Below are positions 15,101-30,100 of a stretch of 64,000 bases of DNA, in pieces. The stretch is taken from NCBI RefSeq assembly GCF_040581485.1, contig NC_090129.1, positions 30,346,764 through 30,410,763 on the forward strand, given 5' to 3'. Below the pieces are notes generated by a model. That model was not told the DNA's origin and ran no database searches. It was given only the letters and a program-made list of their open reading frames with translations. Made by a program: the position numbers and the translations under genes. The stretch comes from Linepithema humile. Taxonomy: Eukaryota > Arthropoda > Insecta > Hymenoptera > Formicidae. The first letter of the stretch is position 1; each line of letters starts with the position of its first letter.

Positions 15101-18100
15101 CTGCGGGGCCGCGCGACGTATTCGACGGAACAAAATTACGTGAACGCTAATCCGTCTTTATACCGTTGTGCGACGACAGCGGAGAACTAAGGACGGTAAC
15201 GCCGTTTCCGGGCATTATACATGCGCACCTGACAGAATTAATTTACCCACATACAAATCCGTCTCGCAATTTCACGGCACGAACTACTGCGACGGTGTAG
15301 ACGCGCGGAAACGCTACTGTCGATACTATGGCAACGTCGTATTTTAGAATCAGCCGCGCGCGTTGTACAGCGAGTATATTTACTTTGCTCGTGTTATCCG
15401 CTTACGTGATCCTCAAATTTCCTTTTGTTTGCCCGATATTTTTTGCAGCTGCAAAATTTGCAAATTAATAGTAGAATAACACGCAAAAAAAAAAAAGGAA
15501 TTTTTCGAAACGTTACAAATTAACGCTATGCTCTATTAATATCTCAAACGCCATTAAATTGACATATGCGCATCACTGTTAAAGAAGATAAATAAATGTA
15601 AAATTCAAATGTCGGAAATTTTTACTGTAAAATTACACATATCAATTTTTTTTGAGAAAGGCACTAAAAATGTTATTTCGTTGTTGAAAAGCAAGAGGAA
15701 GAAAATATTATGTAAATGTAAAACATTGTTTCTTTAGTCGTGTGAGCGACATTGATCGTTCTCGTTCCGACATGTATCATTTTGTTAGCTGTCAGTTCTA
15801 TCTGTCAATAAATCGCGTAAGCGCGATAAATCAGAATTTCATTGGTCGAAAACATGTCGGCGATGATTGGAGAGCACACCGCTAGAAAAATGAATTATTA
15901 ATCCGTGCGACGCTTGACAGGCTACAATTCTAACTCTTAGTCATTCAATCTTGATCGATATCGTCAAATTTAACAAGTTTAAAGTTCCGCATTAATTACG
16001 TTTGTCTGCATCCGAATTTACATTTTAACGCGACCGGTTATTTGACTTTCCATCGAGTTCCGTTCTTCTCGCGTAATGCGTTTTTCAAAATTGCCAACCG
16101 TTTTCCTCGACATTAACGCGTCGAAATACATTTCCGTAAAGATCGATCACGCGATCCGTCAAACGCCACTTAGCCCCGAACAGGATCCTCGATAAACGCC
16201 GCCGATCCCGGAAATTGTCCGCGCGCGGCTCGTTCGCCAACCGCATGCGTGCGAGCGGGCGAACGAGCCGACGTGGCACGCGGGCACCAGGTCTTATCTT
16301 ATGCACGGCACGCAGGGCCACAGGGCGAGAAGGGAGAACTGGGCCCGACGGGACCGCCCGGCCTGCCCGGCGAGAAGGGTGCTCGGGGAAAACCAGGGAA
16401 GAGGGTAAGCTTCAGCGAGGTCCTCCGACCGACCATCGAGACCAAAGTAACTCCGTACGACCGTCCGCCTGTCTATCCGGCCGTCCATTCATCCATCCGC
16501 CAATCCCGTTACCCCGTTGATTGAATCCGAACGTACAGGAAGCAGAAAGAAATTAAAAAAAAAAAAAAAAAAAGGATAAAAAAAGAAGATGGGGTCCATC
16601 CAATCTGTTTCTCGATATCCTGTACTACCCCCTTTCATTGATCCCGTTACATCCCACGTCCCGCATGCTGTGTCGCATGCTTTGCATGCGTAGAAAAACA
16701 TATCGCGCGCTCCCGCGTCCGTCGATAACCGCATGCCTCTTGATTCGAATGTCACTATCCGGATCTCTTGTGTGAGCAGCATGACGTGATCGTGGCTTTC
16801 TTTCGTGTGGACGTAGTTTGTTTTTACACCTGTGTCACAACATGCCTCTCTTCAGTCTATATATGTGGACGAGGGTTTATGGACTCAGCGAGGTCTCTCC
16901 AACGCGCGGCGGCCCTAGATTGCCTGATTTGATATTCCTGATTACGTCGCCCTTAATTCCGCGTTTTAATTGGAGTAGCGGATCTCGCGTCGCTCAACGT
17001 TTACGTTTCGATTTTATCATATATCGCTTGTTTAGTCATATTTCAATTTTGAGAATACTAATCAATTCTCGGTGTATAGAATTAATCTGGAAATAATCGA
17101 TGCTCCACTTTCGCAGTTTGACGGATTTCGATTTTTAACATTAAATTATCTTGGCAAATAAACTTCAAATTAAAATTGCATTAAATTTTATTGGAGATTA
17201 ATTACAGAATACTGCTGCTTAATTTGTCGGTTTTTGCGCCAATGCTTCTTTCAATTCAAAATTTTCTTGTAACTCGATATTCAATCTTTATAACTCGAAC
17301 GTGATTGATGTCTCAACATTTTACCGTCCAAAAAAAAAAAAAAAAAAAAACTTTGAATCTCTTGAAGAATTTCCAACAGTTTTAATATATATCCGAGATA
17401 TAAAATTATCACCGAGAAAGTTATATAATTTAACCGATTGAGAATCTTTCGTCGTATTTCAGTCTCCTCGATCTTTTATTTTTACCGATTAAATAACTCT
17501 TCGTGGTCCCGAGGAATAATTTTCTCTCTCTCTCTCTCTCTCTTCTGCGTTAAAATGTCCAATTTCTTTTTGTCCTTTCTCTCCTTTCCGCCTTCTTGGT
17601 TTCTTTCGTCCCACTTTCGAGCATCGTCGACATCTCGCGCTTTCCCACGGAATATTAGATTTTGTAATCCCAAGATCTCTGGTCCTGAAAGAAGAAAAAA
17701 AAAATAAGCGACTTCGTCGCACTGTGATACGCTTTAGCCGCGCGAGAGGCAGCAGCACGCGCGCCACTCTTCACGCAGTCACGCGAGCATGAGCACGTAC
17801 ATCACGCCGTCACACTTTGCATCGTCGAATAAAGTGCAGTTGAACAGCATCGTCATTCGGACGGCTACGAGCCGAGGAAAGTTCCTTGCCATAAGGCAAT
17901 CCATAATCGTCGGAAATATTGACGTTCTTGTCGTTTCATATTAATGTGAAGCGATAAACACGCAAATTTAATTTAAGAGAAGCGCAAACAAAACTCCTCT
18001 ATTTACACCAAAAAAGAGCAGATTAAATGCCATTTCAATATTACGATAACTCAATAAAACAATTAATTAATAATTAAAAAAATTTATTATGACAAGAGAA

Positions 18101-21100
18101 TAGTGATGAGAAAAGTGATTTTTGAAGATGATTCTACGTTTAATTGTTTTTTTTTTTATTAAATCTTCCATATAACATAAAAATTAATATATTCGAAAAT
18201 ATTGATTTCAGAATATTTCACATATGGAAGTTATTTACGTTCAATAACGTTACGTTGCAATTGCTACTCTCGTTGCCATTTGATTCACGGGCTCGTATAT
18301 ATTTTTGTATACGATATTTTTCAATGCTTTTTTCCGGAACTTTCCTCGTACGCTTGTATCTGGTCTCGGAATTGCATATGTACCTCGAGCGACTGTTGGG
18401 ACTCGTTCGTCCCATAAAAAAATAAGAGAAAAACAACAATAAAGAGAAAGAAAAGAAAAAAAGAACAAAATAGCAGACAGGAAAACGGGAAGAGAAAGTA
18501 GTTAGAAAAAAAAAAAAGAAAAAAACGTTGGTGGCAGCAAATAACACGTACGGATATTGTGGTATTCGAGGCTTCTCCTCGGATCCCCTCTCACCCCTTA
18601 ACTCTCTCTATCATTTTTTTTACCCTTTATTACCCATCGTATATTCGCGAATGTCGAGACGTCGATCGTCTCCACACACGTACGCAGCACCACCCCGACA
18701 CCGCGAACCGCAGGCTGTGTGAACCCGGGCTGGCAAAAGCGAGCGAGCGAGCGAGCGAAAGAGCAAGCTGGCAAACAGGGGGTGACGGGCTTAAGCGCTC
18801 TCCTTCCGGCCGAATTACACGCCTACACGCCTAACACCCATAACTACTGCGCCTAAGAGCTTGGCGTGCTGCGGCAGTACCACTCTTTCGGGTCCACCGT
18901 AAGTATATTCCGTAGATCTGCCGAGCGATCGTAACTCTAGACGGCTAACTGCAAACGGCGACCACGCGCGTATTCCGAGGGGTTTATTTACGATATTAAT
19001 TCCTTAGCGCTTTGAATGTCGCACTAATATCTATTAATCTTTTTTTTAAATTAATTAAAAACATATATTTGATAATACAGCAGCTAAAAGAAGTTTTTAA
19101 CACGTATATTCATTAATGAAATTACTAATTGATTTCTTATCGACGATATATACAACTTCCTAAATTTTCATGCCTCACTTAAATTAATGGGATCGTCAGC
19201 CTGATTGAAATGTAATTGCAATCATCCAATGGAACATTTAAATCCATTTAAAAATGTAATTCTGTTGGTGAAATTGGTCATTTCTATTTACAAGAAACTT
19301 GAATAGAAGCTGAACTGTGATTGCATTTTAATATTTCATTTTTTTCTTAATCACTTTGCATATGGTAGAGAGATAAATATTTAATATTTTCGAATTATTA
19401 ATTTAAAATTTTGCGTTATTAATAAAAAGAATAAATTTATTGTGATTTAACAAGAAATGTATGATTCTATATGATTAATTAATTATTTTATAATGAACAT
19501 CAATTTCGATATTTTATATAACAGCTAGAACATATAAAATAAATATTTCCCGAATCAACATATTAGAATTGGAAATTGAAGTTGAGAAAACTCTAAAAAT
19601 TAATGTGCGATAAAAGTTTTTTTACAATATAAATTATAAATTATAAATTGTTTTTATACAACAAATTATCGTTTTATGAAACGGTATTTTTTTCTCTGAA
19701 GTTTGATATGTAAATCAACGGTATTAATTTTTAAATACGTCCATTTGATGGATATTAAATGTTCAAATATGTATTCCTTGCCGTAATGTTACAAAGTTCG
19801 CTTGTTCATTTTACGCGTTCGTGAAAGTACTCTGTTCCATTTAGAAGCTATTAAATTTTACGCAATTTTGTGTATTTTATTTTCACAGATTTTCATTCAG
19901 CTACTTTTTACAACTAATACGTAAAGTTGAGTACTCTTGATGGTAAATTTTATCGCATGTTAAAAACGTGGTAGAATTAAAATTAATAAATAAAACGGGA
20001 ATATTCGCAAATTTTCTATATTTCTTACGAAAAGTGTAGACACCTAATGCATCGAATAAATAACATTTGATGCATTTTATCGTAAAACAAAAAAATGTTT
20101 GATACTGCACGAAATAAAAATTTTTTAAGGAGAATTTACTTAATTAAATGCAGTTGCGATTTGCAGCATTTTCGCGACGATATTTGGAAATAAATTCGCG
20201 CTCAATACAGTATTTGCAGAGAACGGAATTAAATGCGAGATATATATATATACGCAATCTTGTAACTCGGCAACGCCGTTGCAAATGCAGTTTCGAGCGC
20301 TGAGAATTACCCTTCGGAGCAACTTCGGCGGTTCCGTTGCTCCGAACCGCGACGGTAAACTCGCGGATACACGTGTCCGTGCGCGATACTTACCCCCGAC
20401 ACACCGAACCGTGAAATTCGCCATTCGACCGCGGAGCAAGCTCGCAACTTTGTTTGTCCGCTCGATTTGGCTCTCTAACGAGACGCGGACCCGGGACTTG
20501 CCCCGGATGCGCTGCGTGCGTCCCGATTGCAAAGCCGCGGCCAAGTGTACATCTAACTACAGCTAACGTATACAGGGTGCGCTAAATCTATCGAAAAATA
20601 TTTTAAAGATGAATTTTCTGATAATTTGGAATCGATTTCTGCTCGTAAATATACTTTAGATTGTCAATTTCATTAACTTTTGAGTGAATGTTATTTATTT
20701 CCAAGTTTTCTCTTGACAGAACCTTTAACGTTGAGGATTGAAAGCTCGTTGAAATGTGAGTGATTTTCTCCAATATTCTTACCGAGGAAGAATGAAGATT
20801 CCAAATTCGCGGAAAGATGCCTAAAATATTTTTTGGTTGTTCCGGACCACCATGTAGGTCTATCACGTTCGCCACTGTCCCTTTTGGGATGATGGGGACG
20901 ATATCGATCGCTTTTTGACAATGTATGCGTGTGTCTGTGTGTACAGTTAGTCAGTAGTGATCCTCGGCGTAGTGTACGTAGCTTGTGTAACTAATTTGTG
21001 TTTATGTAGCGAGTAACACCATCCCACTACTTCTTCCCTGTGTGTCGGTTCGATTCACTAATCACTAATAACCACTCTACCCCCGGCTTGTTGTTGTGTT

Positions 21101-24100
21101 GAGGCTCTCGCAACCCTATCGACCGGCGATCGCAAGCGCCTGCAGCCTATCGCGTAAGTATTCAAAGTATGTAGCTTACTCTGTCGCGACCACGGCGACT
21201 CTCTCACGCTCAATAACTCGCGATATTAATTTTTGTCTATATTTATTTAATACTTTTTTAATACTTTATTTCTGTCTATTCCTTGCCCCACTCTCTCTCT
21301 CTCTTTCTCTCTCTCTCTTTCTCTCGCGCGCGGTCTTTCTCAGTCCATTAAAATTATAATTGTTATTTGTATTATGAAGAATATTTAATTTGTCTGTTTG
21401 ATTTATCTGTATGATTTAATTTGAATCTGTATTGCTTATTAATTAAAATTTTACAAACGCACGTAACAAATTAGTATAAAGTTTCTTGAGTATCAGTAAA
21501 TAACATTACACGAAATGCATAAATCATTACATTATGCTTTAACGATGCGTTTAAATTGAAAGTTGCTGTTGCACAAAATACACGGAATTGCCAATATGTA
21601 ATAAATCAAAATTTTATGGGATTTCTATTTTGCGAGCAAGAAAGAAACTTATTAGAAGCGTCCAGTTGGACTGGCTCTACAGGTTGTAATTATGAGGAGA
21701 GACTATAAATCACAGACGTTATCGTGAAGCGACGAAAGAGAAAGAGAGATATCGGTAGTCCCTCAATTTTCTACTAAATTTGAACCCACTAACGAATTCT
21801 CCCTAGTCGCATAAGTCTTAGTAGTCGTTGTCTACGTTACAGAGTGAATATTAGAAATGTGTTTTCAATTAGAAATGTGTTTAATTGTGTGTAGTGTAAA
21901 AAGTAGCTGGACGATCTTGGCGCCGAAACTGTCGCGTGAAAAATATCCGATTCAATATCCATGTGTGCGCAAAATTATTAACTTTACACGCGAACAAATG
22001 TGAGGTGCCAAGATCGATCGACATGTTTGACGTAGATCTCGAGGCACCGTCCCCTCCTCCTCTCCCTCCTCTCTGAAAGACGACAGATTAACGCTTCGTC
22101 GTAGAAGCAGAAAAAAAAATTGACAGCGCACATGGAGGACCTGGTTGGATCTGACCTTGCAGTGTCATTGTAGGGTTTCAAGGGTGAGAGCGGTGCGGCA
22201 GTGGCGAGGGGTGCCCCCGGCCTGTCGGGAACAAAGGGTGAGCCCGGCGAACGGGGTTACCGGGGCGATAAAGGCGCCAAGGGAGACGCGGGTACATCAG
22301 GTAGATTACCACGAAAGCCACCCTACCGCGGCGGGCAATCGGCGAGAAAAGCGGCGGATAAGCGCCGAAAAAACGATCCGCCCTCGTTTATTCATGATCA
22401 GGAGGACCCGTGGGTCCCTCTTGCGCGCGTTTCTTCGTCCACCGTACCTTCGGCCGCGCCTCTCCCCTCCCCCCCGTGCACCCGTGCGCAAAATCCGAAA
22501 ATTACGGGGATTCGTTCCGACTTTTTTCAGGACGACGGTCAGCAGTAATAACCACATTTTTCAGAAAATGTTCCGCGATCGATGGTGGTCAATGCTGCTA
22601 ATTTTTCTTTTTATTTACTTTTTATTTTACTACTGTTTCTTTTTTTTTATTTGTTTTTTTTTAAGTTGTATCTCGCAAAGATACTCAATATACGATATGA
22701 GAAAAATTAACGTTAAATTTCTTCCAGAGAAATAGATTATCGTTTAACTCTGCTGCTATATACATTAATGTTTAATCATTCTTGCATAATCATGGAAGAA
22801 TAGGATCTCCCTAAATTTCATCGTATATCCAAAATATCGTGAAGTTATATTCTGTTTTTCCACTTAATTATGCGAGCATACAGAAAATGATGCGGGTCCG
22901 AATGCACGCGGGCGCAAGTTCAATTCAGGATTCCGTGTTTAACTTTCGAAGATATGTAATGGCAAAACGATTCGAAAAGTTCTCTCGCGAAACTTGCAAA
23001 TGATCCCCGTGTTGGCCCCTGGGGGGGAAAAAATCGTGGCGGCCTTCAAATCCCTTTTGAATATAACACGCCAACTTCGTCTTCCGCGTTTAAAAAGTTT
23101 AATCAAAAGTTAATAACGCCGACCGTTCGGCGAGAGAATTTAATATTAATCCGCCTCGTATTGAATTGAAGATTTAATTAAACGCTTACGTTTTCCAAAG
23201 AGACCGTCAGATGATCGATATTCATCATCGTTATAATGTTATTGCGCGTTTAGCAACAAACATTAAAGGATTGTCGGCACGACAAGTCTTTTGAACGAAT
23301 GCTTTTCACAACGTCAATCAAAGGCATCGAAAGGTATTGATATATCGGAGCAATATTTCATTGACTGTCGCTTTGAAAGCGAAATATACTAAGCGTGTCA
23401 TCAGACGAGATTAATTTGTCAATACAAAGAATGTCGCCCAGACTTTCCGCTCTCAATATACGCGATGAATCCGGCACTTGTTCTAAGTCACCGTGCCCGT
23501 CTTTAAGAGGCAAGATAAAGAGAACGCTCCGCGTATTTAAAGATTCTCGATAGTTAGATCGACAATGAAGTGTCTGCGGACCCCCCCGGGTGGAACTATT
23601 CTTTCGCGCCGGGCGGGATAAACACGCCGGAAGTATTCCCGGCACGGAGAATCGCCCCGGGGCGAAATGAGAAGTCGAGAGCGAAGAAGAACGACGGAAG
23701 GAAGACGAAGGTGGGCAGGGGTGTTTTCTTGCCACGCGCGCGTTTACGGAATTGCGGCGGGCGTCATCGATCGCGTGGGCGTCCGCGCGCGCGAATTAAT
23801 CTAACTTCGGCGAACCGAGAGTCGAACAAACCGGCGGGCTCACGGCCGGCAAATTCGCTTTCAGGGCCCAAGGGAGAGATGGGACTGCAGGGCTTCCAGG
23901 GGCTCAACGGTACCGCCGGCGAACCCGGTATTCAAGGACCTCCTGGATTACCGGTAAGTAGGACGCAAATGAGAAATTTCCCCCCAAAACTCCTCTCACG
24001 CCCTTCCCGGGCGTAATATTCGGGAAACGTTTTACACGCCGCGCAAAGATGGCGAGAATTTAATATCCCTTTCGTTATATTGTTGCATAATTTTATTGCT

Positions 24101-27100
24101 GGTGTATTTTACATTGTGAATATCATTGAATCGAAGAAATGGGAGGAAAAATATTGTAATACGGGAATCAATTTTTATATACGTTACGTGTTATTTCTTA
24201 ATAACCGAGGATTTCTTTCGATATTGTATGCCTTACATAACTGACACTTGTGTATTTCAATATTATAAAGAGAACAGTAATAAATCGCTTATTATTATGT
24301 AAAATTTAGCGAGATTTCCTGGCATTAATGGAAAGATGATATTGCGTATTTTGGAAATCGGTCGTTGAATATCACTATTATTGCTAGATTCATGCGTAAT
24401 TGAAATATTATAATATTATAAGCGTTATCGAAATTGATCGGAAAAATATAAGCGCATTATCGGGCTCATCGAGCGTAGAAGAACATTCGCAACATATTAT
24501 ACATTACCTTTTCACCGCACGTTGAACTTGTCGTATAATTGACATAATATTACACAAGTATTGTTGCATATAATTAAAATGTGTGCGCAGTATTATGTAA
24601 CCCACGGAAAAATTGCGGCGGATAAATTTTCAACATTTTACATACGTCGCGCTCACATTTGTCTCTCTTCAGGGAATATCCGGACCCAAAGGTGAAAAAG
24701 GTGATTACGGTGACATCGGTCCTCCTGGCCTTATGGGACCTCCGGGTCTACCCGGCCCACCGGTACGTAATTGCCCCTAAAGCCACGGCTCCAATGACCC
24801 CTCTTATCGTAAATATTCCGTCTTATGCGATTTTGCCTGTCGACAGGGCTATCCTGGACTGAAAGGCGAGAAAGGAGAGAAAGGCGAATCGGTGAGTGCG
24901 TCTTTCAATGCTGTTTACGATTATTTTAATAGTATTCTATAAAATAAGGAATAATAGATGGATACAAGAAAGTGTTTATAGAGAGAATCATATAATTGAA
25001 ATAATAAAAGAATATTATAAAGAGGAATTTTATACATAGAATTTAACATTATTTAATTTTCTTAATTAATTTTTAATTATTTTTTTTATTATAATCTTGA
25101 GCGCACCTTTAATATCACGTTGGATAACGAGCCGCGTATGCAATAACCGTAGAAAATATGATCTCATCGAAGCAATGTCGCGGAAATTAATTTTACTGAG
25201 GATCGAATAAATTCAAACCGGCTTTTATATTATCGAAGAATAATACGTCTAGTATATCTCTAACGTTATATCTTTTATGAACGATGATTCGATGAACGCA
25301 GTTGCCGGAATTTCGCGATCGAAGCCGCTGTATCATCTCTTATATCGTATTTTATCGTCACAGCAAGCTGCACGCGATCGATCGCGATAGTACGAAATTG
25401 CGGTCCCGACGCGGACATATGTCAAACAGAATCTAACGATAAAATAAATCTCTTTTCATGGCGGGACATCGGCCTTCCATCCACAGAAGTACAAAAAGCT
25501 CAGACGAAGACAGGTACGTGAAAGTTTGTATTTCCGATATCAAATCTTTGCGCTTATCAGCTCGATCGCGTGATGAAAGAATCGCCCGATCGAGAAAAGA
25601 ATGCGCGTAGAAGGGTCGTTTTAATGCGGCCCACGAAATGTATGTAACATGATATTAGCGCACGTGTGAACATATCGTATGCGTATTTGTTCGCAGGGAG
25701 ACGGCACGTTCGAGATGAACGCCGGGGAAGTGGTAAGTTATCTCACGAACGCGCAATCTCACGCTTACATCTGCAACTAGCAGATGTAAGCGTGAGATAC
25801 ACGCGATACTCGGGGAAATATTCGATACGTAAAAAAAATATGGAGAACAATAGCTTTCGTGTTTCCCGTTTGAACGGATTTTAAATTTGCAGTTCGTGTT
25901 GCTACATCGACTTTACGCTTTGTTATAGTCGCGTTTTATGAAGTTATGTAACCCTTTTGCGATTTATAGCGATTATAAAGCAATTCGCTCGGAGCTATAC
26001 AAATTGTAAAACGAAATCTATTTTTCTATATTTTCCGGTTTCACAGTACATTTAGTCGAATAAAAAATTTTTTTTTTTTAAATAAAAAACTACACGTGTA
26101 ACGTTTAGTAATTATAATCATTTAATGAAACGAATGCAAAGATGATAGAATTCAAAGTTAATTCGCCGCGGAGATGCTTCTTTTTTCAAGGAGCGTTCGT
26201 GTAATTATTTTTGACATTTTCGTTCTATTATTCGTGCATAGATAATGGGCCCGCCAGGACCTCCAGGACCCGCTGGTACTCCCGGACTGCAGGGTCCGCC
26301 CGGGATAAAGGGTGACAGAGGACACGACGGCGCCAAGGGCGATCCTGTCAGTAACTATTATCTATTTGTTGATCGCGTACCGTATGAAATATAAAAACGC
26401 AGTTACGCGGCTCGTACTCACGCAATGGAAAACGAATGTTGATTTCTCTCTCGGGGACTGCAAACATTGAATAACAGAATCGATCTGTTTGCGTCGCTAT
26501 TTCGCGCACGGGACCGTTTCGAAAACTTTTTACTTCCGCATCTTTATATCTTTGTCATATTATTAATGATGTTGAGGGGAAAAAACGCAGCCGCATATTA
26601 CTGTGCAAACTCGGTTATATAATATAAGCGCGATAATAAACAGCACTATTTTTTTTACGTTATTAGTTTACCCCGTACGCTGCAGTAAACAAAAATAAAA
26701 ATAACAGCATGGTTAAACAACGGTATAGAAAAAATTCGTTCTTTTTGATATTTCAAATTCTTTTATATTTTTCCGATGCCAGCTGTGGATATGATTGAAA
26801 GCTGGAAATAATTAATTGTAGGAGGCTCCCTTTGTTTAATTACGAAATAAGCCGAGAAAGGAAGCGGCGGATGATTGTAGACGTGCGTTGTCATTTGAGA
26901 ACCCTTCGCGAAGAAAGATCGCGTTCGCGATGTGACTCTCGAGGCGTGAAGCTATTCATGTCGGTGATCTTTGAGACCGCCTTTTTGCGTGCGCGACACC
27001 GTCGCGATGCAGGCAAGCCCGTTCTCACGCGTCGCTCTCTCTTTTTTCACGTTGCAGGGAGAAAAGGGTGCCAAAGGGGATCCTGGTCCGATGGGACTGC

Positions 27101-30100
27101 CCGTACGTATTTTCTCTCCAGATTACACACACACACACGCGCGCACGAATATACACGCACACACGTGTAGCCTTAAGCACGCTCTAGAACGCGAAGACAG
27201 ACGAGACGTGAACGAGCGAACACTTCCGGACGTTCTCGGAAAGAAGGTCCTGCACCTTGCCTTCGCTTTCCCCGCAAAATTCGCGATCCGAAAATTTCAA
27301 TGTCGTCGTAGTTGTTGTCATCCTTTTCGGTCCTGACGCTTATTCGATTAATTTAATACAATTGGAAATTTCTCAGTGCACTTTGTAATAGATCTATCAT
27401 TTTCAATACATTTTCAGAAGAATCACATTCTTTATAAAATTGTCTCTTGCGAAAGTAAAAAATTGAGGACCAAAAGGATAGAATATCTTAGCACGTGATA
27501 TAATTAACGAATTGGACTTTATCGGCAGAACAAAGTACACGGGAAAGAAAGACGAGAAGAGAGGTGTGCGCAATGTATGGAAGGTATACACATATCTCTG
27601 CATGATAAAACAATTACAAAATACGTAGAGCTGCATTTACCGTTCTCTCCGAACGACGGGGTCCGCGCTTCGACCACCTCGCCTTGCGAGCGCGCGAGAC
27701 CCGAATGCGGGAATCGCGCGTCGGAAGTCGGCGGCGAGACGTGCTGATGAGCGTTCTGTCTATCTACTTTCAGGGGCCCATGGGACTGAGAGGAGAGTCC
27801 GGAAAGCCCGGGGATTCCGGGAAACCTGGCGCCACGGTAAGAACGCGGATCTCCCGCTCCTAACGTCATCGTTACTTGGCGCCGCCGCCGCCGCCACCGC
27901 GGAATTCGCTGATAAGCCGATAAGTGCGTTTATATTGTCGCGCGGCAGCCAGTCGCAGCAAGCGCGGCCTGACGAGCGCCTCTCGATCGCCCCTCGAGCA
28001 CTTGTCTCTGCGTGTTTTGCGTGTACATACGATTACGAGGGAAACGTGAGGAAAGGAGAACCGGTCGTCGCATCGCCGAGAGAGGGGCGACTCGAGAGGA
28101 GGCGAGCGGACGCGTAAGATATTTAGCGCGAAGACGGTCGCTTCCGCCGCGATTTATCGTTAATGAATTTAAAACGCGCGATCACGAAGCGTTGAGATTT
28201 GGCTGCTGGACACCCCGCGGATTCTGCGATCCCCCTCGAAGCGGATTTCGTCGATCGATCTCCCGCCAGCGAGGGAGATCGCTGTAACGTGAAATTGAAC
28301 GTTAAGGTGTTTTAATGCGCGAGCGTCTCAACGTCCATGTTCTCCGGAATCGAGGCTCGATTTCTTCGATGCAGCGGAACGCGCGTATATATTCCCTTTC
28401 GGAAAGTTGTATGTATACGTCGTCGTACGTCAATCGTGTCTCCTCGGAAGAGCGCCGTATACCTTGTCTGCTCCGAAAGAATGCGCTTCGACGTCGAGGA
28501 ACGCGGGTCCTCAACATCGACGATGTTTGTTCGCGCGCGCGCGCGCGCGCGCGATTCGTCATCACTCGACGACGAAGCGCAGAGGTCGGATAGAAATTCA
28601 CAGGCGCGGAAACGAGTCGAGTGATCTGTCGCGTCGACGCCTAACGTTGAAGATTACAGGAACGCGGAAGGAACGTCTTCCAGGGTGTTAAAATTCTTCG
28701 AGGTTGGTCATCAAATCATGCTAATTGGCAATATCGATGCAATAAAGCTACACATGGCTGCCCATTGACCATTCAAGGATATTTTAGCAGATTTCTCTTT
28801 TGACGAATTCAGAGACTTTTCGACACGAAACATCTCCGAAATTATCGATTGAAAAAATTGCGATTAAAATTCGTCAAAAAAAAAGTCACCCCTAAATTAT
28901 CTCTTCATAGATCTAAGGCATCCAGTATATTCGACGTATGCCACGTATACCGGAGCCGTTTATTTTGCAAGAAACTTAGACCAGATTTGACAAAATAACG
29001 AATTTAAACATTATTGTCCGAGAAGAAGAAAAAGATCGCGAGGCCACGCGATCTATCTTAAATGAGATCTCCGCGATTTGGTTTACGCTTTCAAAGTGAA
29101 CTGCTCGCTCGGTCGATGCGTGTAACTCGCGCACGATCGCATCATCGCCATCCGTCCTCTTGACTTACTCTACGTGTCGGCTGATAATCAGCTGCCCGCG
29201 CCGGCCGAGAATAGGCAATCTCGATCGTGGAGTTTGGTGGGATCTGGGAAGGAGAAATTTTCGCCGTCCCACTAAATTTTGTATCGTCAGCGTGCACGGG
29301 AAAGCAAACGGATTCCATTCTCACCGGAGGAGTCTTGTTAGTGTAAGCATGTGAGAAAGCTTCTCGATCTTATCGAATAAAACGTGAAGACAGCCGCTTT
29401 GGTCGTCGCACTATTCGCAGCGTATCAGAGTAGAGTTTCACGAATTTCATCGCGAATCGCGCATATAAATATTTACCAAGTGTTGGTAAAAATTGCGTGC
29501 TAATTGCGCGATATTTTATTCTCGTATTCTACAGATTTGCAAACAAATGCTTTCAAGATTGTTTTCCTTTTTTTTTTAATTGGAATTAAATTTTGATTAA
29601 AAATAAAATGTTATCGAAATAATAAATTAAATATTAAATGAAGGCGCGTAATTGCACTGATCAAGAAACGCGCAGCAAGAATTGAAGGTTTAATTTTCGT
29701 TTAAAGTAATTTGACGGGCCTCGAGAAACAATTTTCAGCCTGTCTCTTGTCTGGCAAAATCCACTTTTCCGTTGTGCCTCTCCTGAGAATAATTCAGTCG
29801 GCTTGTACTTAACGAAAGCTCGCTCTTCGCAGCATCGCCGGCACCTAATAATAACCCAGCCATTTATCATGATTCCTCTTCGTTCTACATTTCTTCATAG
29901 CATTCCAGTCGCATTTCGCGAACCATCAAGAATTCCGTACGGTTACGTCGGGAAATTCTGTCAGATATACTAATGAGACAAAAGGGGAATAAAATTAAGA
30001 TCCCTGATTGCTGCAATCGCGTTAAATTCCGGCGTCAGAAGCGAGAAGTCGGACGTAATTTTTTTCCCTTGCGGTATAAATCGGAGTGAATAAAAACTAA

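Noticed and set aside
20573..20600. tacagggtgcgctaaat, resembling a mariner-type terminal repeat
   Set aside because: No matching inverted end or transposase remnant was found nearby; a short match only.
21040..21060. ggttcgattca, resembling a tRNA B box
   Set aside because: No cloverleaf arms or A box at the right distance.
25487..25513. Furin site in KYKKLRRRQ
   Set aside because: No R-x-x-R with Arg at P4; only a basic cluster can be claimed.
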